Of a stretch of DNA of 64,000 nt, positions 30,668 to 42,892 are shown in pieces. The position numbers and the translations under genes are program-made. Below the pieces are notes generated by a model that saw only the letters and a list, made by a program, of their open reading frames with translations, was not told where the DNA came from and did not search any database. Source of the stretch: Xenorhabdus cabanillasii (GTDB lineage: Bacteria > Pseudomonadota > Gammaproteobacteria > Enterobacterales > Enterobacteriaceae); contig NZ_QTUB01000001.1 in assembly GCF_003386665.1 (NCBI RefSeq), forward strand, positions 1,674,001 through 1,738,000. Reading direction: 5' to 3'. Position 1 is the stretch's first letter. The number at the start of each line of letters is the position of its first letter.

Positions 30668-31661
30668 TACTGTTTTGTATCATTTTAATTGCTAGATTCA
30701 ATGCGGTGATAAAACTTCCCACATCAGCTTGACCTGTCCCCGCCAGCTCCAATGCTGTGCCATGATCGACAGACGTTCGGATGAATGGCAGCCCCAAAGT
30801 GATATTCACTGCTCTGCCAAAACCCTGGTATTTTAACACGGGCAGCCCCTGATCGTGATACATAGAAAGCACAGCATCAGCATGATCCAGATATTTTGCC
30901 TGAAACAGGGTATCGGCAGGTAATGGGCCTTCCAGCCAAATACCCTCTTCCCTTAAGCTGTCTAATGCCGGAATAATTACATCTATCTCTTCACGCCCCA
31001 TATGCCCGCCTTCACCAGCGTGAGGATTCAAGCCACAAACATAAATATGAGGGTGCTGGATACCAAATTTGGTTTTCAGGTCATGGTTGAGGATAGTCAC
31101 CACTTCCCGCAGAGAATCAAAGGTAATCGCTTTAGGAACATCTAAAATGGGCAAATGTGTTGTCGCCAATGCTACCCGTAACTCTTTTGTTGCCAACATC
31201 ATAACGACTTTTGAACATTGGCTAAGATCAGCAAAAAATTCAGTATGTCCGGTGAAGGCTATCCCTGCATCATTGATAACGCCTTTGTGAACAGGGCCTG
31301 TCACCAGTGCTGAAAATTCACCACTTAAGCAACCATCGCAGGCTTTTGTCAGTGTTTCTGTGACATAACTACCATTTTCCCGGTTTAATTCGCCGGCAAT
31401 AGCCGGGGTATGGAGAGAAACGGGCAGAATAGCCAGTGTTCCGGCAGCCTGTGAGGAAGATGGATGTTCAGGAGAATAAGATTGTAATTGCAGTGGAAGA
31501 TTCAGTTGCCTGGCACGAGAAAGCATAAGCTCAGGATCGGCGCACACAACCAGTTGGATAGGCCATTCAAATTGTGCAAGGGCAATAACTAAATCAGGGC
31601 CAACCCCGGCTGGTTCGCCGGGGGTAATAATGATGGGTTTATTATTGTGCATTGCTGCCAT
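30660..31661 (-). CDS. pdxA: 4-hydroxythreonine-4-phosphate dehydrogenase
   Basis: PdxA oxidises 4-phosphohydroxythreonine in pyridoxal phosphate synthesis. The 333 residues retain [13 protein letters not shown] (near 13), TGPVHKGVI with metal histidine, [18 protein letters not shown] and the [15 protein letters not shown] substrate loop. It overlaps the surA end by 20 bases. ATG at 31661 is given; a second ATG at 31652 (MHNNKPII) is about as plausible, since neither has a clear ribosome site. Confidence 0.95.
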   Translation of the reverse strand: MAAMHNNKPIIITPGEPAGVGPDLVIALAQFEWPIQLVVCADPELMLSRARQLNLPLQLQSYSPEHPSSSQAAGTLAILPVSLHTPAIAGELNRENGSYVTETLTKACDGCLSGEFSALVTGPVHKGVINDAGIAFTGHTEFFADLSQCSKVVMMLATKELRVALATTHLPILDVPKAITFDSLREVVTILNHDLKTKFGIQHPHIYVCGLNPHAGEGGHMGREEIDVIIPALDSLREEGIWLEGPLPADTLFQAKYLDHADAVLSMYHDQGLPVLKYQGFGRAVNITLGLPFIRTSVDHGTALELAGTGQADVGSFITALNLAIKMIQNSNE

Positions 31662-32943
31662 CTAAAATTTTCACATAAGCGGAGGCGCGTAATTCCTGGA
31701 GCCAGGTTTGCGCTTCTTCATTGAATTTACGGTTGAACAGTAATCGATAGGCGCGATCTTTTTGTGCAGCATTAGTTTTGTCTACTTTGCGGGTATCCAG
31801 CAATTGGATCAAGTGCCAGCCGAAAGAAGAGTGAACTGGTTGGCTGATTTCACCTTTCTGGAGTTTAACCAAAGCATCGCGGAAAGCAGGAGCATAAGCA
31901 CTTGGTAAACTCCAGCCTAGTTCACCGCCACTCAGAGCAGAAGCCGGATCTTCAGAATACTCTTTTGCTGCTTTTTCGAAGGTAGTTTTACCGCTTAAGA
32001 TCTCTTCCCGGATCTGCCTCAATTTATCGCGGGCCTGATCATCATTCATAACAGGTGATATTTTTAGCAGGATATGACGAGCATTGACTTCAGTAACAGC
32101 AACGGATTCATTGCCACCACGAATATCATTAACTTTCAGAATGTGAAAACCAACACCGGAACGGATTGGGCCAATCACTTGTCCTCTCTGAGCTGACTGG
32201 AGTTTTTCAGCAAATAGTGATGGCAGCTCTTGTAATTTGTTCCAGCCCATATTGCCGCCTTTTAAGGCTTGTGTATCGCTGGAGTAGGTGATAGCCAGTT
32301 TACCGAAATCGCTGCCGTTTTTAAGTTCAGACAAGACCTTGTTTACAGTAGCTTCTGCTTTTTCGACCTGAGCATGTGTCGGATTCTCTGGCAGAGGGAT
32401 CAAAATCTGGCTGATATTCAATTCAATATTCTGATTATCATGGCTGCTGAGCTGATTAGCTAAAGAATCAACTTCTTGTGGCAGGATAGAAACACGACGG
32501 CGTACTTCGTTGTTACGCACTTCTGCAATCAGCATCTCTTTGCGGATTTGATTGCGGTAGGTGTCGAAATTCATACCGTCCGTAGCCAGACGTTGTTTCA
32601 GTTGAGCAATGCTCAGATGATTCTGCGCAGCAATATTTTCGATAGCAGAATCCACATCCTTCTCAGGGACAGAGAGCTGCATCCGGGTTGCCATTTGCAG
32701 AATGATGTCATCCATAATCAGACGTTCAAGGATCTGGTGGCGCAATGTTTTTGCTTCTGGTACTTGTTGACCAGCTTGTTTTGCGTTGATTTTAACGGAT
32801 TCTAAAAGGTTGTTGACGTCACTTTCCAGTACGACATCGTTATTAACAATGGCAGCAACCTTATTGAGTTCCTGTGGCGCTGCAACTGCGGTAGTGTTCA
32901 TTGCAAACATCAACCCGAGAATGATCGTTCTCCAGTTCTTCAT
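31642..32943 (-). CDS. surA: periplasmic peptidyl-prolyl isomerase SurA
   Basis: SurA is the main periplasmic chaperone for outer-membrane proteins. The 433 residues begin with a signal peptide ending near VAAPQE. The N-terminal chaperone module follows (to about 170), then two parvulin domains, each with an ISQILIP/ARHILLK start and a [15 protein letters not shown] motif. It lies directly between lptD and pdxA; LptD is one of its clients in E. coli. Confidence 0.96.
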   Translation of the reverse strand: MKNWRTIILGLMFAMNTTAVAAPQELNKVAAIVNNDVVLESDVNNLLESVKINAKQAGQQVPEAKTLRHQILERLIMDDIILQMATRMQLSVPEKDVDSAIENIAAQNHLSIAQLKQRLATDGMNFDTYRNQIRKEMLIAEVRNNEVRRRVSILPQEVDSLANQLSSHDNQNIELNISQILIPLPENPTHAQVEKAEATVNKVLSELKNGSDFGKLAITYSSDTQALKGGNMGWNKLQELPSLFAEKLQSAQRGQVIGPIRSGVGFHILKVNDIRGGNESVAVTEVNARHILLKISPVMNDDQARDKLRQIREEILSGKTTFEKAAKEYSEDPASALSGGELGWSLPSAYAPAFRDALVKLQKGEISQPVHSSFGWHLIQLLDTRKVDKTNAAQKDRAYRLLFNRKFNEEAQTWLQELRASAYVKILDGSNAQ

Positions 32944-33011
32944 ATGTTTCCCATCATATCAATCCCGCCAATGAGACGGGGTTATTGTGTTTACATTGTG
33001 TTTAATTGGTA

Positions 33012-35357
33012 TCAGAAAGCACGTTGATAAGGCAAAATACCTTGTTGCAGCATCTTCTGGCTACCTAAACTGTAATTATTGCTTAAGCCACGGAGTTCAA
33101 CGTTGAGTGACCATTTGTTGTCATATTCACTTTGGTTGTTCTTCCAGTTTACGATCTTACGTTCGTAACCGACATTCACAGCCCAGCAACAGGTACTATA
33201 TTGCATACCAACCATCTTGCTGGCAGGTTGCTTCTCTTTGGTATCGTAGTAATACGCTCCCACAAGTGCCCAACGATCACCTAACGGCCAACTTCCTACC
33301 ATACCTACCTGAGAAATGCCCTGCTGGTATGCCGGAGCACTCCTGAGGGTGGCCTGAATATAGTCGCGATTAACAAAGCGATAATTTAATTGTATCAGAC
33401 GGTCATCATCATGTCGGTATTCCACTACCGAATTACCGATTGCGACTTTGCTCAGGCGGGTATCGTACTGAACTCCACCTTTGAATCCCCATGATGAACT
33501 GATCTTCCATTCAACATCACCGGCCCAGGTTGTAGACCCTGTTCTTTTCTTAGTACCAACGGTACTTTGGCTTGTCTGATTAGGCTCCATATCTTTAACA
33601 CGCGGAGCTTCAAAGTAATAGATTTGACCTACAGACAGGCTAAAACGTTCAACTAAATCTTCATCATAGATGCGGGTAGTGATACCGCTTGTAAACTGGT
33701 TGGCTGATGAAATGCGATCCAGACCACTGTAGAAACGGTCACGGAACAAACCAGTATAGTTGGCTTGCAGCAAAGAAGAATCGTAGTTGTAAATGTTATT
33801 CTGGCTCTTATAAGGAACGTAGAGATACTGGATGCGAGGTTCCAGTGTCTGGGTATAAGCCGGATTAAAATACATGGAGCGTTCAAACACTATCTTCGCA
33901 TCCGATTTAAATTGTGGCAGAACGCGACTTGCTGATTTTTCTAATTGAGAATTTTTTTGAGCAGCAGGAATGTCTTGCTGATAATAGGTTGCCATCAACT
34001 TAACTTCATTATTGAGGCTCGCCCAGCCATTGGAAAGCGGCAGATTAATGGATGGCTCCAGATGCCAGCGAATTGCGTTTGGCTGATCTTTACCTACGCT
34101 GGTAAATTTGACAAATTGCGCATAAGTGCGGAAATCAAATGGTCCCAAATCATTCTTATAATAATTCAGATCCAACTGAGGTGTCGCCCGATAAGCTTTT
34201 ATGCTGTCACTGGCGGTAAAAATCTGGAATTGCTTGGTTGTTAAGGTTGCATTCCAGTTCTGTTGTGCATAACCAGTACTGAATTTTTGTGTCGCATAGC
34301 CGTCAGTACTAGTGCCGTATTGAGAGTTGAAGTCAGTAAAATAGTGAGGATCGCTGACCTTAGTATATTCGGTATTAAAACGCCAAACTTGATTCATGAC
34401 ACCGCTGTGATTCCAATAGAATAACCAGCGGTTGTTGCTGTTCCGTTCAGGCCTGAGATTGAATTTTTTATCATCTGCGTACAGGCGGTCATTACCAATC
34501 CAGTCCAGTGCGACAGTTCCCGAACCTGCTTTCGTTAAGTAACGGAATTCATTATTGAACTTAAGCCCGCGTTTGCTGATCAGATGTGGAGTAATGGTAG
34601 CATCATAATTTGGGGCAATGTTCCAGTAGTAGGGTAATAGAAACTGGATGCCGTTTTTATTGGAAAAACTGGCGTTAGGGATCAAAAAACCAGAACGGCG
34701 TTTATCACCAATCGGCAGTTGCAGATAAGGGGTATAAAATACGGGAACATTGGCGACTCTGAATCGGGCATTCCAAATCTCAGCCACTTCTTCCTGACGA
34801 TCCAGAATGACTTCTGAACCCACAACACTCCAGCTATCATTGCCCGGCAGACAGGAAGTGAACACCCCATTATTTAAAATGGTATAGCGGTTTTCATTGC
34901 GCAGCATCATCTTATCAGCGTTGCCACGTCCCTGACGGCCGACCATTTGGTACTTGCCTTGTTCCACGTCTGTGTCTTTGGTGGTTAGGTTAGACCAGGC
35001 CCGTGGCCCTTTCAGGATAATCTGGGGATCATCATATCTGACATTCCCTGTTGCGGTAATAGTCCGTACCGGAACTTGATCTTCTGTTTGTTCAAATCTG
35101 ACTTTGTCGGCTGTCAGCGTTTTATTGCCTTGTTGGATATCTACATTACCGACAAATTCAACCGCAGTCGGATATTCACCATGTGTATCATCAGACTTAA
35201 TATGAATCGGGAGTTTATTAGGGTCCCCTGTAATAATGGGTTTGTCGTAAACAGGGACGCCCAGCATACACTGTGCTGCAAGGTCAGCGTGTGCTTGCTG
35301 ACTGTAAAGTGCTGCCCATACCATAGTGGCTAGCAAAGTGGGGTAACATTTATTCAT
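33012..35357 (-). CDS. lptD: LPS assembly outer membrane protein LptD
   Basis: LptD with LptE inserts lipopolysaccharide into the outer leaflet of the outer membrane. The 781 residues have a signal peptide (ending near QQAHADL), an OstA-type jellyroll in the periplasm (about 45-180), and a beta-barrel with many aromatic-rich strands. Disulfide cysteines expected from E. coli are visible: one near residue 30 (AAQCMLG), one near 168 (TSCLPGN), and an adjacent pair CC near 725 (STCCWAVN). It heads the surA-pdxA-rsmA-apaGH series. Confidence 0.96.
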   Translation of the reverse strand: MNKCYPTLLATMVWAALYSQQAHADLAAQCMLGVPVYDKPIITGDPNKLPIHIKSDDTHGEYPTAVEFVGNVDIQQGNKTLTADKVRFEQTEDQVPVRTITATGNVRYDDPQIILKGPRAWSNLTTKDTDVEQGKYQMVGRQGRGNADKMMLRNENRYTILNNGVFTSCLPGNDSWSVVGSEVILDRQEEVAEIWNARFRVANVPVFYTPYLQLPIGDKRRSGFLIPNASFSNKNGIQFLLPYYWNIAPNYDATITPHLISKRGLKFNNEFRYLTKAGSGTVALDWIGNDRLYADDKKFNLRPERNSNNRWLFYWNHSGVMNQVWRFNTEYTKVSDPHYFTDFNSQYGTSTDGYATQKFSTGYAQQNWNATLTTKQFQIFTASDSIKAYRATPQLDLNYYKNDLGPFDFRTYAQFVKFTSVGKDQPNAIRWHLEPSINLPLSNGWASLNNEVKLMATYYQQDIPAAQKNSQLEKSASRVLPQFKSDAKIVFERSMYFNPAYTQTLEPRIQYLYVPYKSQNNIYNYDSSLLQANYTGLFRDRFYSGLDRISSANQFTSGITTRIYDEDLVERFSLSVGQIYYFEAPRVKDMEPNQTSQSTVGTKKRTGSTTWAGDVEWKISSSWGFKGGVQYDTRLSKVAIGNSVVEYRHDDDRLIQLNYRFVNRDYIQATLRSAPAYQQGISQVGMVGSWPLGDRWALVGAYYYDTKEKQPASKMVGMQYSTCCWAVNVGYERKIVNWKNNQSEYDNKWSLNVELRGLSNNYSLGSQKMLQQGILPYQRAF

Positions 35358-35557
35358 AGATGCTTATGCGGTTCCATCATCAGTGGCATCACGCCGACAA
35401 ACGCTGAGAGACTAACGCACTTGATAGATATGCGCCAGAGTAAAGTTAAATTTCACTAATCTTGCTGTTAGGCACAGAGCTTAATGAATAGTATGATAAT
35501 GATGAACAGTATGATAATGCAAAATTTCGCTCAGGGCATTGAGGAATTGAAGAGTAT

Positions 35558-36367
35558 ATGCAGTATTGGGGAAAATTATTAGGGTTAATATTTGGTATTG
35601 CGTCTGGTGCTGGTTTCTGGGGCATTGTTACTGGGGTATTGCTAGGACACATTCTTGACAAAATCAGAATACACAATCAGGGAACGCCAGCCAAAAATCC
35701 ATCCCGACAAGCGCTGTTTTTCCGTAGTACCTTTCAGATATTGGGACATCTGACCAAATCGAAAGGTCGGGTGACTGAAACGGATATCCAGCTAGCCAGT
35801 CAGCTTATGGATAGAATGCAACTGCATGGTGAGGCACGGATTGCAGCGCAGCGGGCATTTCGTGAAGGCAAACATCCTGAATTTCCACTGCGTGAGACAT
35901 TGAGACAACTTCGTCGAGCCTGCTTTGGACGCTTTGATCTGATCAGAATGTTTCTTGAAATTCAGCTTCAGGCAGCATTTGCTGATGGTGAGCTGCATCC
36001 GAATGAAAGAACAGTGCTGTTTGTGATCGCGGAAGAACTGGGGATTTCCCGCATTCAATTTGAACAATTTCTTGCCATGATGGAAGGTGGTCGCCATTTT
36101 GACGGACAATACCAGCAGCATGGTCATTATCGGGAGTCCGGCCAACAACGGGCGACGTTGGAAGATGCGTGTAAAGTGTTGGGTGTTAATCAAAATGATG
36201 ATGCTGCAACGATTAAACGGGCTTATCGGAAACTGATGAGTGAACACCATCCCGATAAGCTGGTGGCAAAAGGTTTACCACCAGAAATGATGGAAATTGC
36301 CAAACAAAAAGCGCAGTCTATTCAATCCGCTTACGATTTAATCAAAAAAGAGAAAGGCTTCAAATAG
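35558..36367 (+). CDS. djlA: co-chaperone DjlA
   Basis: DjlA is an inner-membrane J-domain partner of DnaK. Its 269 residues begin with a single glycine-rich membrane segment (about 7-30, [15 protein letters not shown]), known to drive dimerisation in E. coli. A TerB-like central domain follows (about 55-175) and a C-terminal J domain with the HPD triad (EHHPDKL, near 230). It is divergent from lptD. Confidence 0.95.
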   Translation: MQYWGKLLGLIFGIASGAGFWGIVTGVLLGHILDKIRIHNQGTPAKNPSRQALFFRSTFQILGHLTKSKGRVTETDIQLASQLMDRMQLHGEARIAAQRAFREGKHPEFPLRETLRQLRRACFGRFDLIRMFLEIQLQAAFADGELHPNERTVLFVIAEELGISRIQFEQFLAMMEGGRHFDGQYQQHGHYRESGQQRATLEDACKVLGVNQNDDAATIKRAYRKLMSEHHPDKLVAKGLPPEMMEIAKQKAQSIQSAYDLIKKEKGFK

Positions 36368-36393
36368 GAGTCATTGAAGATTTATAGTGACAA

Positions 36394-37047
36394 TCAGAAG
36401 TCAGCCTTACACTCAAAATGTATCGGAGAGCCACAGGCCGGATGAGAGATCGATAACTCCTGAGCATGTAATTGCAGGCGAGGCGCCAGTTCCCTGGCCT
36501 GCTGATGGGCATAGAACCGATCTCCCAGAATGGGGTTCCCCAGTGCCAACATGTGTACGCGCAGCTGATGGGAGCGTCCGGTGATAGGAGCCAGCCTGAC
36601 GCGGGTTGCCTGAGCTTCATATTCAATTACCTGATATTCTGTCTGTGCCGATTTTCCCGTTTCAAAGCAGATCTTTTGTTTCGGCCGGTTTGGCCAGTCG
36701 CAGATCAGCGGTAAATCAACCAGCCCCTGCTCCTGCTCCAATTTCCCCCAAACGCGTGCGATATAGACTTTTTTCGGTTCACGTTCACGGAATTGCCGTT
36801 TGAGTTCACGCTCTGCCGCTTTGGTTAATGCGACCACCATGACACCACTGGTTGCCATATCCAGTCGGTGAACAGATTCCGCGGTTGGAAATTCAGCCTG
36901 GATCCTCGTCATGATACTGTCTTTGTGCTCCTCTGCTTTACCCGGCACAGAAAGCAACCCGCTCGGTTTATTGACAACCATAATGTGTTCATCCTGATAA
37001 AGCACATGTAACCAAGGGTCAGTCGGGGGATTGTAAGACTCCAGCAT
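36394..37047 (-). CDS. rluA: dual-specificity tRNA/23S rRNA pseudouridine synthase RluA
   Basis: RluA makes pseudouridine 746 in 23S rRNA and 32 in several tRNAs. The 217-residue protein has the catalytic Asp63 in HRLDMATSG, VNKPSGLLSVPG near 25, and the RLAPITGRSHQLRVH block near 155. It is convergent with djlA and downstream of rapA, as in E. coli. Confidence 0.95.
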   Translation of the reverse strand: MLESYNPPTDPWLHVLYQDEHIMVVNKPSGLLSVPGKAEEHKDSIMTRIQAEFPTAESVHRLDMATSGVMVVALTKAAERELKRQFREREPKKVYIARVWGKLEQEQGLVDLPLICDWPNRPKQKICFETGKSAQTEYQVIEYEAQATRVRLAPITGRSHQLRVHMLALGNPILGDRFYAHQQARELAPRLQLHAQELSISHPACGSPIHFECKADF

Positions 37048-37256
37048 AGTAGCTCCAATGGTTTCGGAAAAATTTGTTTGGAAAAAATTGGCTCAGAAAA
37101 ATAACGGGGCGCATTCTAGCAGTATATGATTGAGGGTGTGAGATCAAAATAATGTAAACTGAGCAAGATAAAACGGATAAAATGAAAAATAGAGGGATAT
37201 CTCTTTGAGGATATCCCTTAGTTGCAAGATAAGTGTTGTTGCTGGTCAATCGTTAT

Positions 37257-40166
37257 TTACTGGTGAGAAACTACGACCAAGCGGATAGCATCCAGACGCC
37301 AGTTTGCCTGATCAAGGTTCAGCAGCAGGTGTTTATGCTCAGACTCAATCGCTTCCAGCTCATCATCACGGATGTTCGGGTTAACCGTTTTTAATGCTTC
37401 CAGACGTGACAACTCAGCGGACAATACTTCATCAGCTTCTTTTTTCGCTTTCTCTATCAATTCACGCGCCTGTTGCTCAACTAATGGTTCAGATTGCTGC
37501 AAGATAGCATGAACTTCTTTTTGAACTGCATTAACCAGCTTGCTGGCATTATGGCGGTTGATGGCATTCAACTGACGGTTGAAACCTTCAAATTCTACCT
37601 GAGATGCCAGATTGGTGCCTTTCAGATCCATCAGCAACCGCAATGGTGTTGGTGGCAGGAAGCGGGTTAATTGCAGATATTTCGGTGCCTGAGCTTCGAC
37701 AACATAAATTAACTCAACTAACAGTGTGCCGACTGGCAGTGCTTTGTTTTTCAGGATAGAAACGGCGCAGCTGCCGGTATCTCCTGACAGGATAAGATCC
37801 AAACCATTACGGATGATTGGGTGTTCCCAGCTGAGGAATTGTGTATCTTCACGGGACAACGCTTTTTCACGATCAAACGTGACAGAACAACCATCCTGCG
37901 GCAATCCTGGGAAATCAGGCACTAACATGTGATCAGATGGATTGAGGACGATAATATTATCGTTGCGGTCTTCCTGATTAATACCAATGATATCAAACAG
38001 ATTCAGGGCAAAATTTACCAGATCGGTATTATTATCCTGTGCGGCAATAACTTCAGCCAGTTTTTGTCCTTGTTCGCCACCGTTGGAATTCATCTCCAGC
38101 AGACGGTCACGGCCTTGCTCCAATTGCTGTTTGAGTTTTTCGTGGTGTTCGCGACATTCGGTAATAAACTCCTGGAAGCCTGATTGCTCATTGGGTTTGG
38201 CGAGGAAGTTCAGCAATGTTTCATAATATTTGTCATAGATAGAACGACCTGTCGGACAGGTGTGTTCAAAAGCATCCAGACCTTCGTGATACCAGCATAG
38301 CAGGACAGATTGCGCGGTGCTTTCCAGATAAGGAACACTGATCTTGATATTGCGGCTTTGACCAATACGATCCAGACGACCGATACGTTGTTCCAGCAAA
38401 TCAGGGTTGAAAGGCAGATCGAACATCACGAGCTGATTAGCGAACTGGAAGTTACGACCTTCGGAACCGATTTCAGAACAGAGCAGCACTTGTGCTCCTT
38501 CTTCTTCGGAAGCGAAGTAAGCAGCGGCACGATCGCGCTCCAGCAGGGAGAGTCCTTCATGGAATACTGCACTGCGGATACCTTCACGCTCACGCAGAAC
38601 CTGTTCTAATTGCAGAGCGGTTTGTGCTTTGGCACAGATCACCAGCACTTTTTCATCGCGATTTGCCAGCAGGAAGCCAAGCAACCATTCCACACGAGGG
38701 TCAAAGTTCCACCAGGTCGCGTTTTCGCCTTCAAACTCCTGATAGATCCGCTCAGGGTAGAGCATATCTTTGGCGCGTGCTTCCACCGATTTTTTAGCTC
38801 CCATAATTTCAGATACTTTAATGGCAGTCTGGTATTGGGCTGGCAATGGTAGTTTAATTTCGTGTAATTCCCGATGCGGGAAGCCTTTTACGCCACCGCG
38901 GGTATTACGGAACAGCAGGCGACTAGTACCGTGGCGATCCATCAACATAGAGATCAGTTCACGGCGGGCATCCTCACTTTCTTCATTCTGGTTGCTGTTG
39001 GTTGCTTTCAGCAGAGGCTCAATATCCTGTTCGCTAATCAGCTCCACAATCAGGTTTTGCTGGTCATTGCTCAGTGTTTCGCCGGATAGCAACAGCGTTA
39101 CCGCATCAGCAACCGGGCGGTACTTTTGTTGTTCGTCGATAAAAGCCTGATAATCGTGAAAACGATTCGGATCGAGGAGACGTAAACGGGCAAAATGGCT
39201 TTCCTGCCCCAATTGCTCTGGAGTGGCGGTCAGCAGCAGTACAGATGGAATTTGCTCTGACAATTGCTCGATAACATGATATTCGCGGCTTGGTGCTTGC
39301 TCACTCCATGCCAGATGATGGGCCTCATCTACGACCATCAAATCCCAGCTTGCTTCCAGCAGATGTCCAAACCGCTGCTTGTTGCGGCGAACAAAATCCA
39401 GAGAGCAGATAACCAATTGTTCTGTTTCAAATGGATTATCGCTATCGTGCAGGGCTTCAGCATAACGGTCATCATCAAACAGGGAGAAACGCAGGTTGAA
39501 ACGGCGCAACATTTCCACCAGCCATTGATGCTGGAGACTGTCTGGCACAATGATCAATACACGTTCTGCGCGGCCAGCCATCAACTGTTGATGAATAATC
39601 ATCCCGGCTTCAATGGTCTTACCTAAGCCGACTTCATCTGCCAATAATACGCGGGGAGCGTGACGCTTGCCGACTTCGTTGGCAATATGTAACTGATGAG
39701 GGATCAGACTGGCACGAATACCACGCAGTCCACTCTCTGCCAGACGAAATTGTTCGCTTTGATGCTTACGGGCACGGAAGCGCAATGCAAAGCGATCCAT
39801 TCGGTCAATCTGACCGGCAAACAGGCGATCTTGTGGCTTGTTAAACGTCAGCTTACTATCCAGAAGCACTTCCCGCAGGCTGACATTTTCTTCTTCAGTA
39901 TCTAAACGAGTACCGACATAGATCAGCAGGCCATTCTCTTGCTGAACTTCATCGATCTTGAGTTTCCAGCCTTCGTGACTGGTCACGGTATCACCTGCAT
40001 TAAACATAACACGGGTAATAGGGGAATCATTGCGTGAGTAGAGGCGGTTTTCTCCGCTGGCTGGAAAAAGCAACGTCACCATGCGCGCGTCAAGCGCCAC
40101 GACTGTACCTAATCCAAGTTCGCTTTCTGTATCGCTTATCCAGCGTTGACCAAGAGTAAATGGCAT
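37257..40166 (-). CDS. rapA: RNA polymerase-associated ATPase RapA
   Basis: RapA is a Swi2/Snf2-type ATPase that helps recycle RNA polymerase after transcription. The 969 residues have N-terminal Tudor-like domains (about 1-100). Helicase motif I is [15 protein letters not shown] (near 175) and the DEAH box is [10 protein letters not shown] (near 278). The second helicase lobe has [10 protein letters not shown] (near 595), and the C-terminus is the family-specific RapA domain. In E. coli polB lies just upstream; here only a fragment of it seems to survive. Confidence 0.97.
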   Translation of the reverse strand: MPFTLGQRWISDTESELGLGTVVALDARMVTLLFPASGENRLYSRNDSPITRVMFNAGDTVTSHEGWKLKIDEVQQENGLLIYVGTRLDTEEENVSLREVLLDSKLTFNKPQDRLFAGQIDRMDRFALRFRARKHQSEQFRLAESGLRGIRASLIPHQLHIANEVGKRHAPRVLLADEVGLGKTIEAGMIIHQQLMAGRAERVLIIVPDSLQHQWLVEMLRRFNLRFSLFDDDRYAEALHDSDNPFETEQLVICSLDFVRRNKQRFGHLLEASWDLMVVDEAHHLAWSEQAPSREYHVIEQLSEQIPSVLLLTATPEQLGQESHFARLRLLDPNRFHDYQAFIDEQQKYRPVADAVTLLLSGETLSNDQQNLIVELISEQDIEPLLKATNSNQNEESEDARRELISMLMDRHGTSRLLFRNTRGGVKGFPHRELHEIKLPLPAQYQTAIKVSEIMGAKKSVEARAKDMLYPERIYQEFEGENATWWNFDPRVEWLLGFLLANRDEKVLVICAKAQTALQLEQVLREREGIRSAVFHEGLSLLERDRAAAYFASEEEGAQVLLCSEIGSEGRNFQFANQLVMFDLPFNPDLLEQRIGRLDRIGQSRNIKISVPYLESTAQSVLLCWYHEGLDAFEHTCPTGRSIYDKYYETLLNFLAKPNEQSGFQEFITECREHHEKLKQQLEQGRDRLLEMNSNGGEQGQKLAEVIAAQDNNTDLVNFALNLFDIIGINQEDRNDNIIVLNPSDHMLVPDFPGLPQDGCSVTFDREKALSREDTQFLSWEHPIIRNGLDLILSGDTGSCAVSILKNKALPVGTLLVELIYVVEAQAPKYLQLTRFLPPTPLRLLMDLKGTNLASQVEFEGFNRQLNAINRHNASKLVNAVQKEVHAILQQSEPLVEQQARELIEKAKKEADEVLSAELSRLEALKTVNPNIRDDELEAIESEHKHLLLNLDQANWRLDAIRLVVVSHQ

Positions 40167-40409
40167 AAATTTTGGCTCAGTTTTCTGTTAGATAATGTTA
40201 TTTATGGTTGCAGGATGGCTGCTTTTGTTGGATATCGATTATTATTGGTTATCGATAGGGTTAGTTTTTATGACTAGTTTTTCTGACTAGTTTCAGTGAC
40301 ATCTTCCATCATCTTTTTCGGAAAAAATAGGTCATAAAAGAGTCATTTCCCTTCAGAGGGGCGTTATGTTAATTCAAGCTGAGCAAGTCGTCACCTGTAA
40401 AAATATCAA
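40167..40409. other. intergenic region upstream of rapA
   Basis: No gene is visible. A short tandem TTTTTATGACTAGTT/TTTCTGACTAGTT duplication lies near 40265-40292. The rapA promoter should be here but no strong consensus is seen. Confidence 0.5.
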
Positions 40410-40574
40410 TTAATCAAAAGACAGGTTCATTTGCCCCGACAACAGGGTTATAAAATCATCCCGAAGAAATGGCAAGATGGCATCAGCAATTGGCATAATC
40501 TCATTCAGTTTTTCCAGCAGTTGTGGGCGGCTGGCAACATACTCCAGATTGAAATCCAGTTCTCGCTTTTCACC
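40410..40574 (-). pseudogene. polB: C-terminal remnant of DNA polymerase II (polB)
   Basis: On the minus strand, right after the thiQ stop, an open frame of about 54 codons has no start and a stop at 40410-40412. It ends ILPFLRDDFITLLSGQMNLSF. I recall the E. coli PolB C-terminus as ILPFIEDNFATLMTGQLGLF, which matches the pattern ILPF-x-x-D-x-F-x-T-L-x-x-GQ-x-x-L-F. The frame is closed by a TAG at 40575-40577. In E. coli polB lies immediately upstream of rapA on the same strand, exactly this position. The part before ILPF aligns less well in my memory. I infer that polB and its upstream neighbours were deleted, with one breakpoint at the thiQ stop. Confidence 0.6.
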
Positions 40575-41265
40575 CTATCCCCAAAATCCTCGCCTCAGGC
40601 ACTTCACCATTCACCAATTTCTCTGTTGCACCATCATAACGAATTGTTCCATCCACAATCAGCAGAGAACGCGGTGCGATTTTGGCAGCATCATCAAGAT
40701 TATGGGATACCATCAGTAAAGTGAGTTTTCGGTCACGACATACCAGATCCAGTAATTCCAGCATTTCATTACGCAAAGCAGGGTCAAGTGCTGAAAAAGG
40801 CTCATCCAGTAATAAAATAGGTTGCTGGCGTACTAAACAGCGGGCCAGGGCTGCGCGTTGGCGCTGCCCACCGGAAAGCTGGGCGGGCAGGCGATTCAAA
40901 TATTCTGTCAGTGAGACTTGCGATGCAATTTGTTGCAGCATTTGCCGTTGTTGAGCATTTAATTTAAGACCGGGATGTAAACCCAAACCAATATTCTGCT
41001 CAATGGTTAAATGGGAAAACAGATTATTTTCCTGAAACAGCATGGATACCGGGCGTTTGGAAGGAGCTGTATTTGTATGATTTTCCTTATCTAACCAGAT
41101 ATCACCACTCTTCGCGAATTGAAAGCCTGCCATTAAACTTAATAATGTACTTTTACCCGCTCCGCTGGGGCCGAGAATTGCAATACGCTCGCCGGCTTCG
41201 ACGTTGACGTCGAAACGCATAGCAATCTGTTCATAGGTATAAGTAACATTTTCAAGTTTAATCAT
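40570..41265 (-). CDS. thiQ: thiamine ABC transporter ATPase ThiQ
   Basis: ThiQ powers import of thiamine and its phosphates. The 231 residues contain Walker [10 protein letters not shown] (near 32), signature [12 protein letters not shown] (near 129) and Walker [13 protein letters not shown] (near 148). The start at 41265 (MIKLENVTY) is chosen by homology and overlaps the 3' end of thiP by 8 bases. Expression should follow the TPP riboswitch upstream of thiB. Confidence 0.95.
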   Translation of the reverse strand: MIKLENVTYTYEQIAMRFDVNVEAGERIAILGPSGAGKSTLLSLMAGFQFAKSGDIWLDKENHTNTAPSKRPVSMLFQENNLFSHLTIEQNIGLGLHPGLKLNAQQRQMLQQIASQVSLTEYLNRLPAQLSGGQRQRAALARCLVRQQPILLLDEPFSALDPALRNEMLELLDLVCRDRKLTLLMVSHNLDDAAKIAPRSLLIVDGTIRYDGATEKLVNGEVPEARILGIG

Positions 41266-42892
41266 GGCGTCGGCCCGGTAATCGTTCAAGAACACTAAAT
41301 AAAATAAAACAGAGAAGCAGTAGCAGGAATGCGGTCACAGCACCATCTTGACTGCGATATGCCCCGATTTGTTGATAAAGGTAGAAGGGCAGGGTACGGA
41401 AATTCTCGTTTCCAAATAATGCGACAACACCAAAATCCCCGATTGACAGCACACTGGCGAAAGCCAGTGCCTGCGCTAATGGAATTCTCAGCGCTTTAAG
41501 CTCAATCCAGCGCAGGCGATGGACGCCCTGAATATTTAGAGATCGGCATAGCGGATTATAGCGTTCAGCCAGATCACGCATTGGATTATCCAGTACTTTC
41601 AAAGCATAGGGAATTGCCATCAACGCATTGGTCAGGATAATCAGCTCATAAGGGGAATCCGGCAACCCAACAGTATTATTCAGCAGAATAAAAAAGCCTG
41701 TCGCAAGGACAATACCGGGCATAGCAAGAATCAATAAGCCGCTGCTTTCCATTGCCTGTCCCCAACGGGATAAATGACGCAGGCGTAACTCACGGCTGCT
41801 CCATAACAGCATCATAGTCAGTAAAACACATAAGAAACCAGCACCTGGCGCGATAATTATGGAGGTAGTGAAAGCCTGCCACAAGGCGGGTTTACTGAGG
41901 ACATCAAACGCGGCACTGTTCAAACCATCCACAATGACGGCCAGCAAAGGCGGCAGCAAAAACAGCAATGCTGTGGTGATAAGCAATCCGTCGCATAGCT
42001 TTTTCAGCCATGAATCCTGTGGATTACGCCATTGTTGTTGATGACCGTACCCCACCGAAAGAACCCCTTTGAGCTTTTGGCTCAGCAAAACCAGACCAAG
42101 ACAGCAAAAGAGTTGGATCAGCGCGAGCAGAGCAGCCTGACCAAGATCGTAGTCATACTTAATAGCCTGATAAATAGCGAGTTCAATTGTAGTTGCAGAA
42201 GGGCCGCCTCCCAACGCGAGTACCGCGGCAAAACTGGCAAAGCACAGCATGAAAATCAGTGCTGCCGTTGGCAAGATCTGACGGCGCAGATAAGGCCATT
42301 CGACAAAGCGAAAATGTTGCCATTCATTCATACCAAGTTGCGCTGCGAGTTGCCGTTGTTCTACTGCGATACCTTCCAGCGACTGGAGCAGTAATCGTGT
42401 TGCCATTGGCATATTAAAGAAAATATGCGCCAACAAAATGCCTTGCAGGCCGTAGGGGGTAAAACGGTATTCAATTCCTATCCACTGGCAAAGATGAGCC
42501 AGCCAGCCAATACGCCCATAAACAGTCAGTATGCCAAACAGAGCGACTAAAACAGGAAGTACCAGCGTCATGGCGCATAGACGTAAAAAAAGCGTTCTGC
42601 CCGGAAAATGACGGCGATAGAGCGCTCTTGCCAGAAATATTGCAGGTATGACCGAGAATAAAGCAGACAAAAACGCTTGCCAGAAAGTAAAACCAATGAC
42701 ATGCCACAGATAGCTGTCACTCAAAAATGTCTGCCAGTGGCTTTCAGGCGCATTAAGCCATACGTTATTAAACCATGTATTATTAAACCACAGTGCCCCG
42801 AACGCTGACAGGGCAATGAGAAGCAGCAGGCCGGAGGCAATCACCCCCGGCAATAACCACCCCGCAATTAACGGCTTACAGCACTTTGCCAT
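41258..42892 (-). CDS. thiP: thiamine ABC transporter permease ThiP
   Basis: ThiP is the membrane channel of the thiamine importer, a fused double permease of 544 residues with about twelve hydrophobic segments. The two halves each carry a binding-protein-dependent transport loop ([18 protein letters not shown] in the first). The start at 42892 ([16 protein letters not shown]) matches E. coli; 42904 is the longer alternative. The gene start lies inside the end of thiB, so the two are coupled. Confidence 0.95.
   Translation of the reverse strand: MAKCCKPLIAGWLLPGVIASGLLLLIALSAFGALWFNNTWFNNVWLNAPESHWQTFLSDSYLWHVIGFTFWQAFLSALFSVIPAIFLARALYRRHFPGRTLFLRLCAMTLVLPVLVALFGILTVYGRIGWLAHLCQWIGIEYRFTPYGLQGILLAHIFFNMPMATRLLLQSLEGIAVEQRQLAAQLGMNEWQHFRFVEWPYLRRQILPTAALIFMLCFASFAAVLALGGGPSATTIELAIYQAIKYDYDLGQAALLALIQLFCCLGLVLLSQKLKGVLSVGYGHQQQWRNPQDSWLKKLCDGLLITTALLFLLPPLLAVIVDGLNSAAFDVLSKPALWQAFTTSIIIAPGAGFLCVLLTMMLLWSSRELRLRHLSRWGQAMESSGLLILAMPGIVLATGFFILLNNTVGLPDSPYELIILTNALMAIPYALKVLDNPMRDLAERYNPLCRSLNIQGVHRLRWIELKALRIPLAQALAFASVLSIGDFGVVALFGNENFRTLPFYLYQQIGAYRSQDGAVTAFLLLLLCFILFSVLERLPGRRHD

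Noticed and set aside
40431..40724. 97-residue ORF on the plus strand at the rapA-thiQ junction
   Set aside because: It is antisense to thiQ and to the polB-like fragment, with unremarkable sequence.
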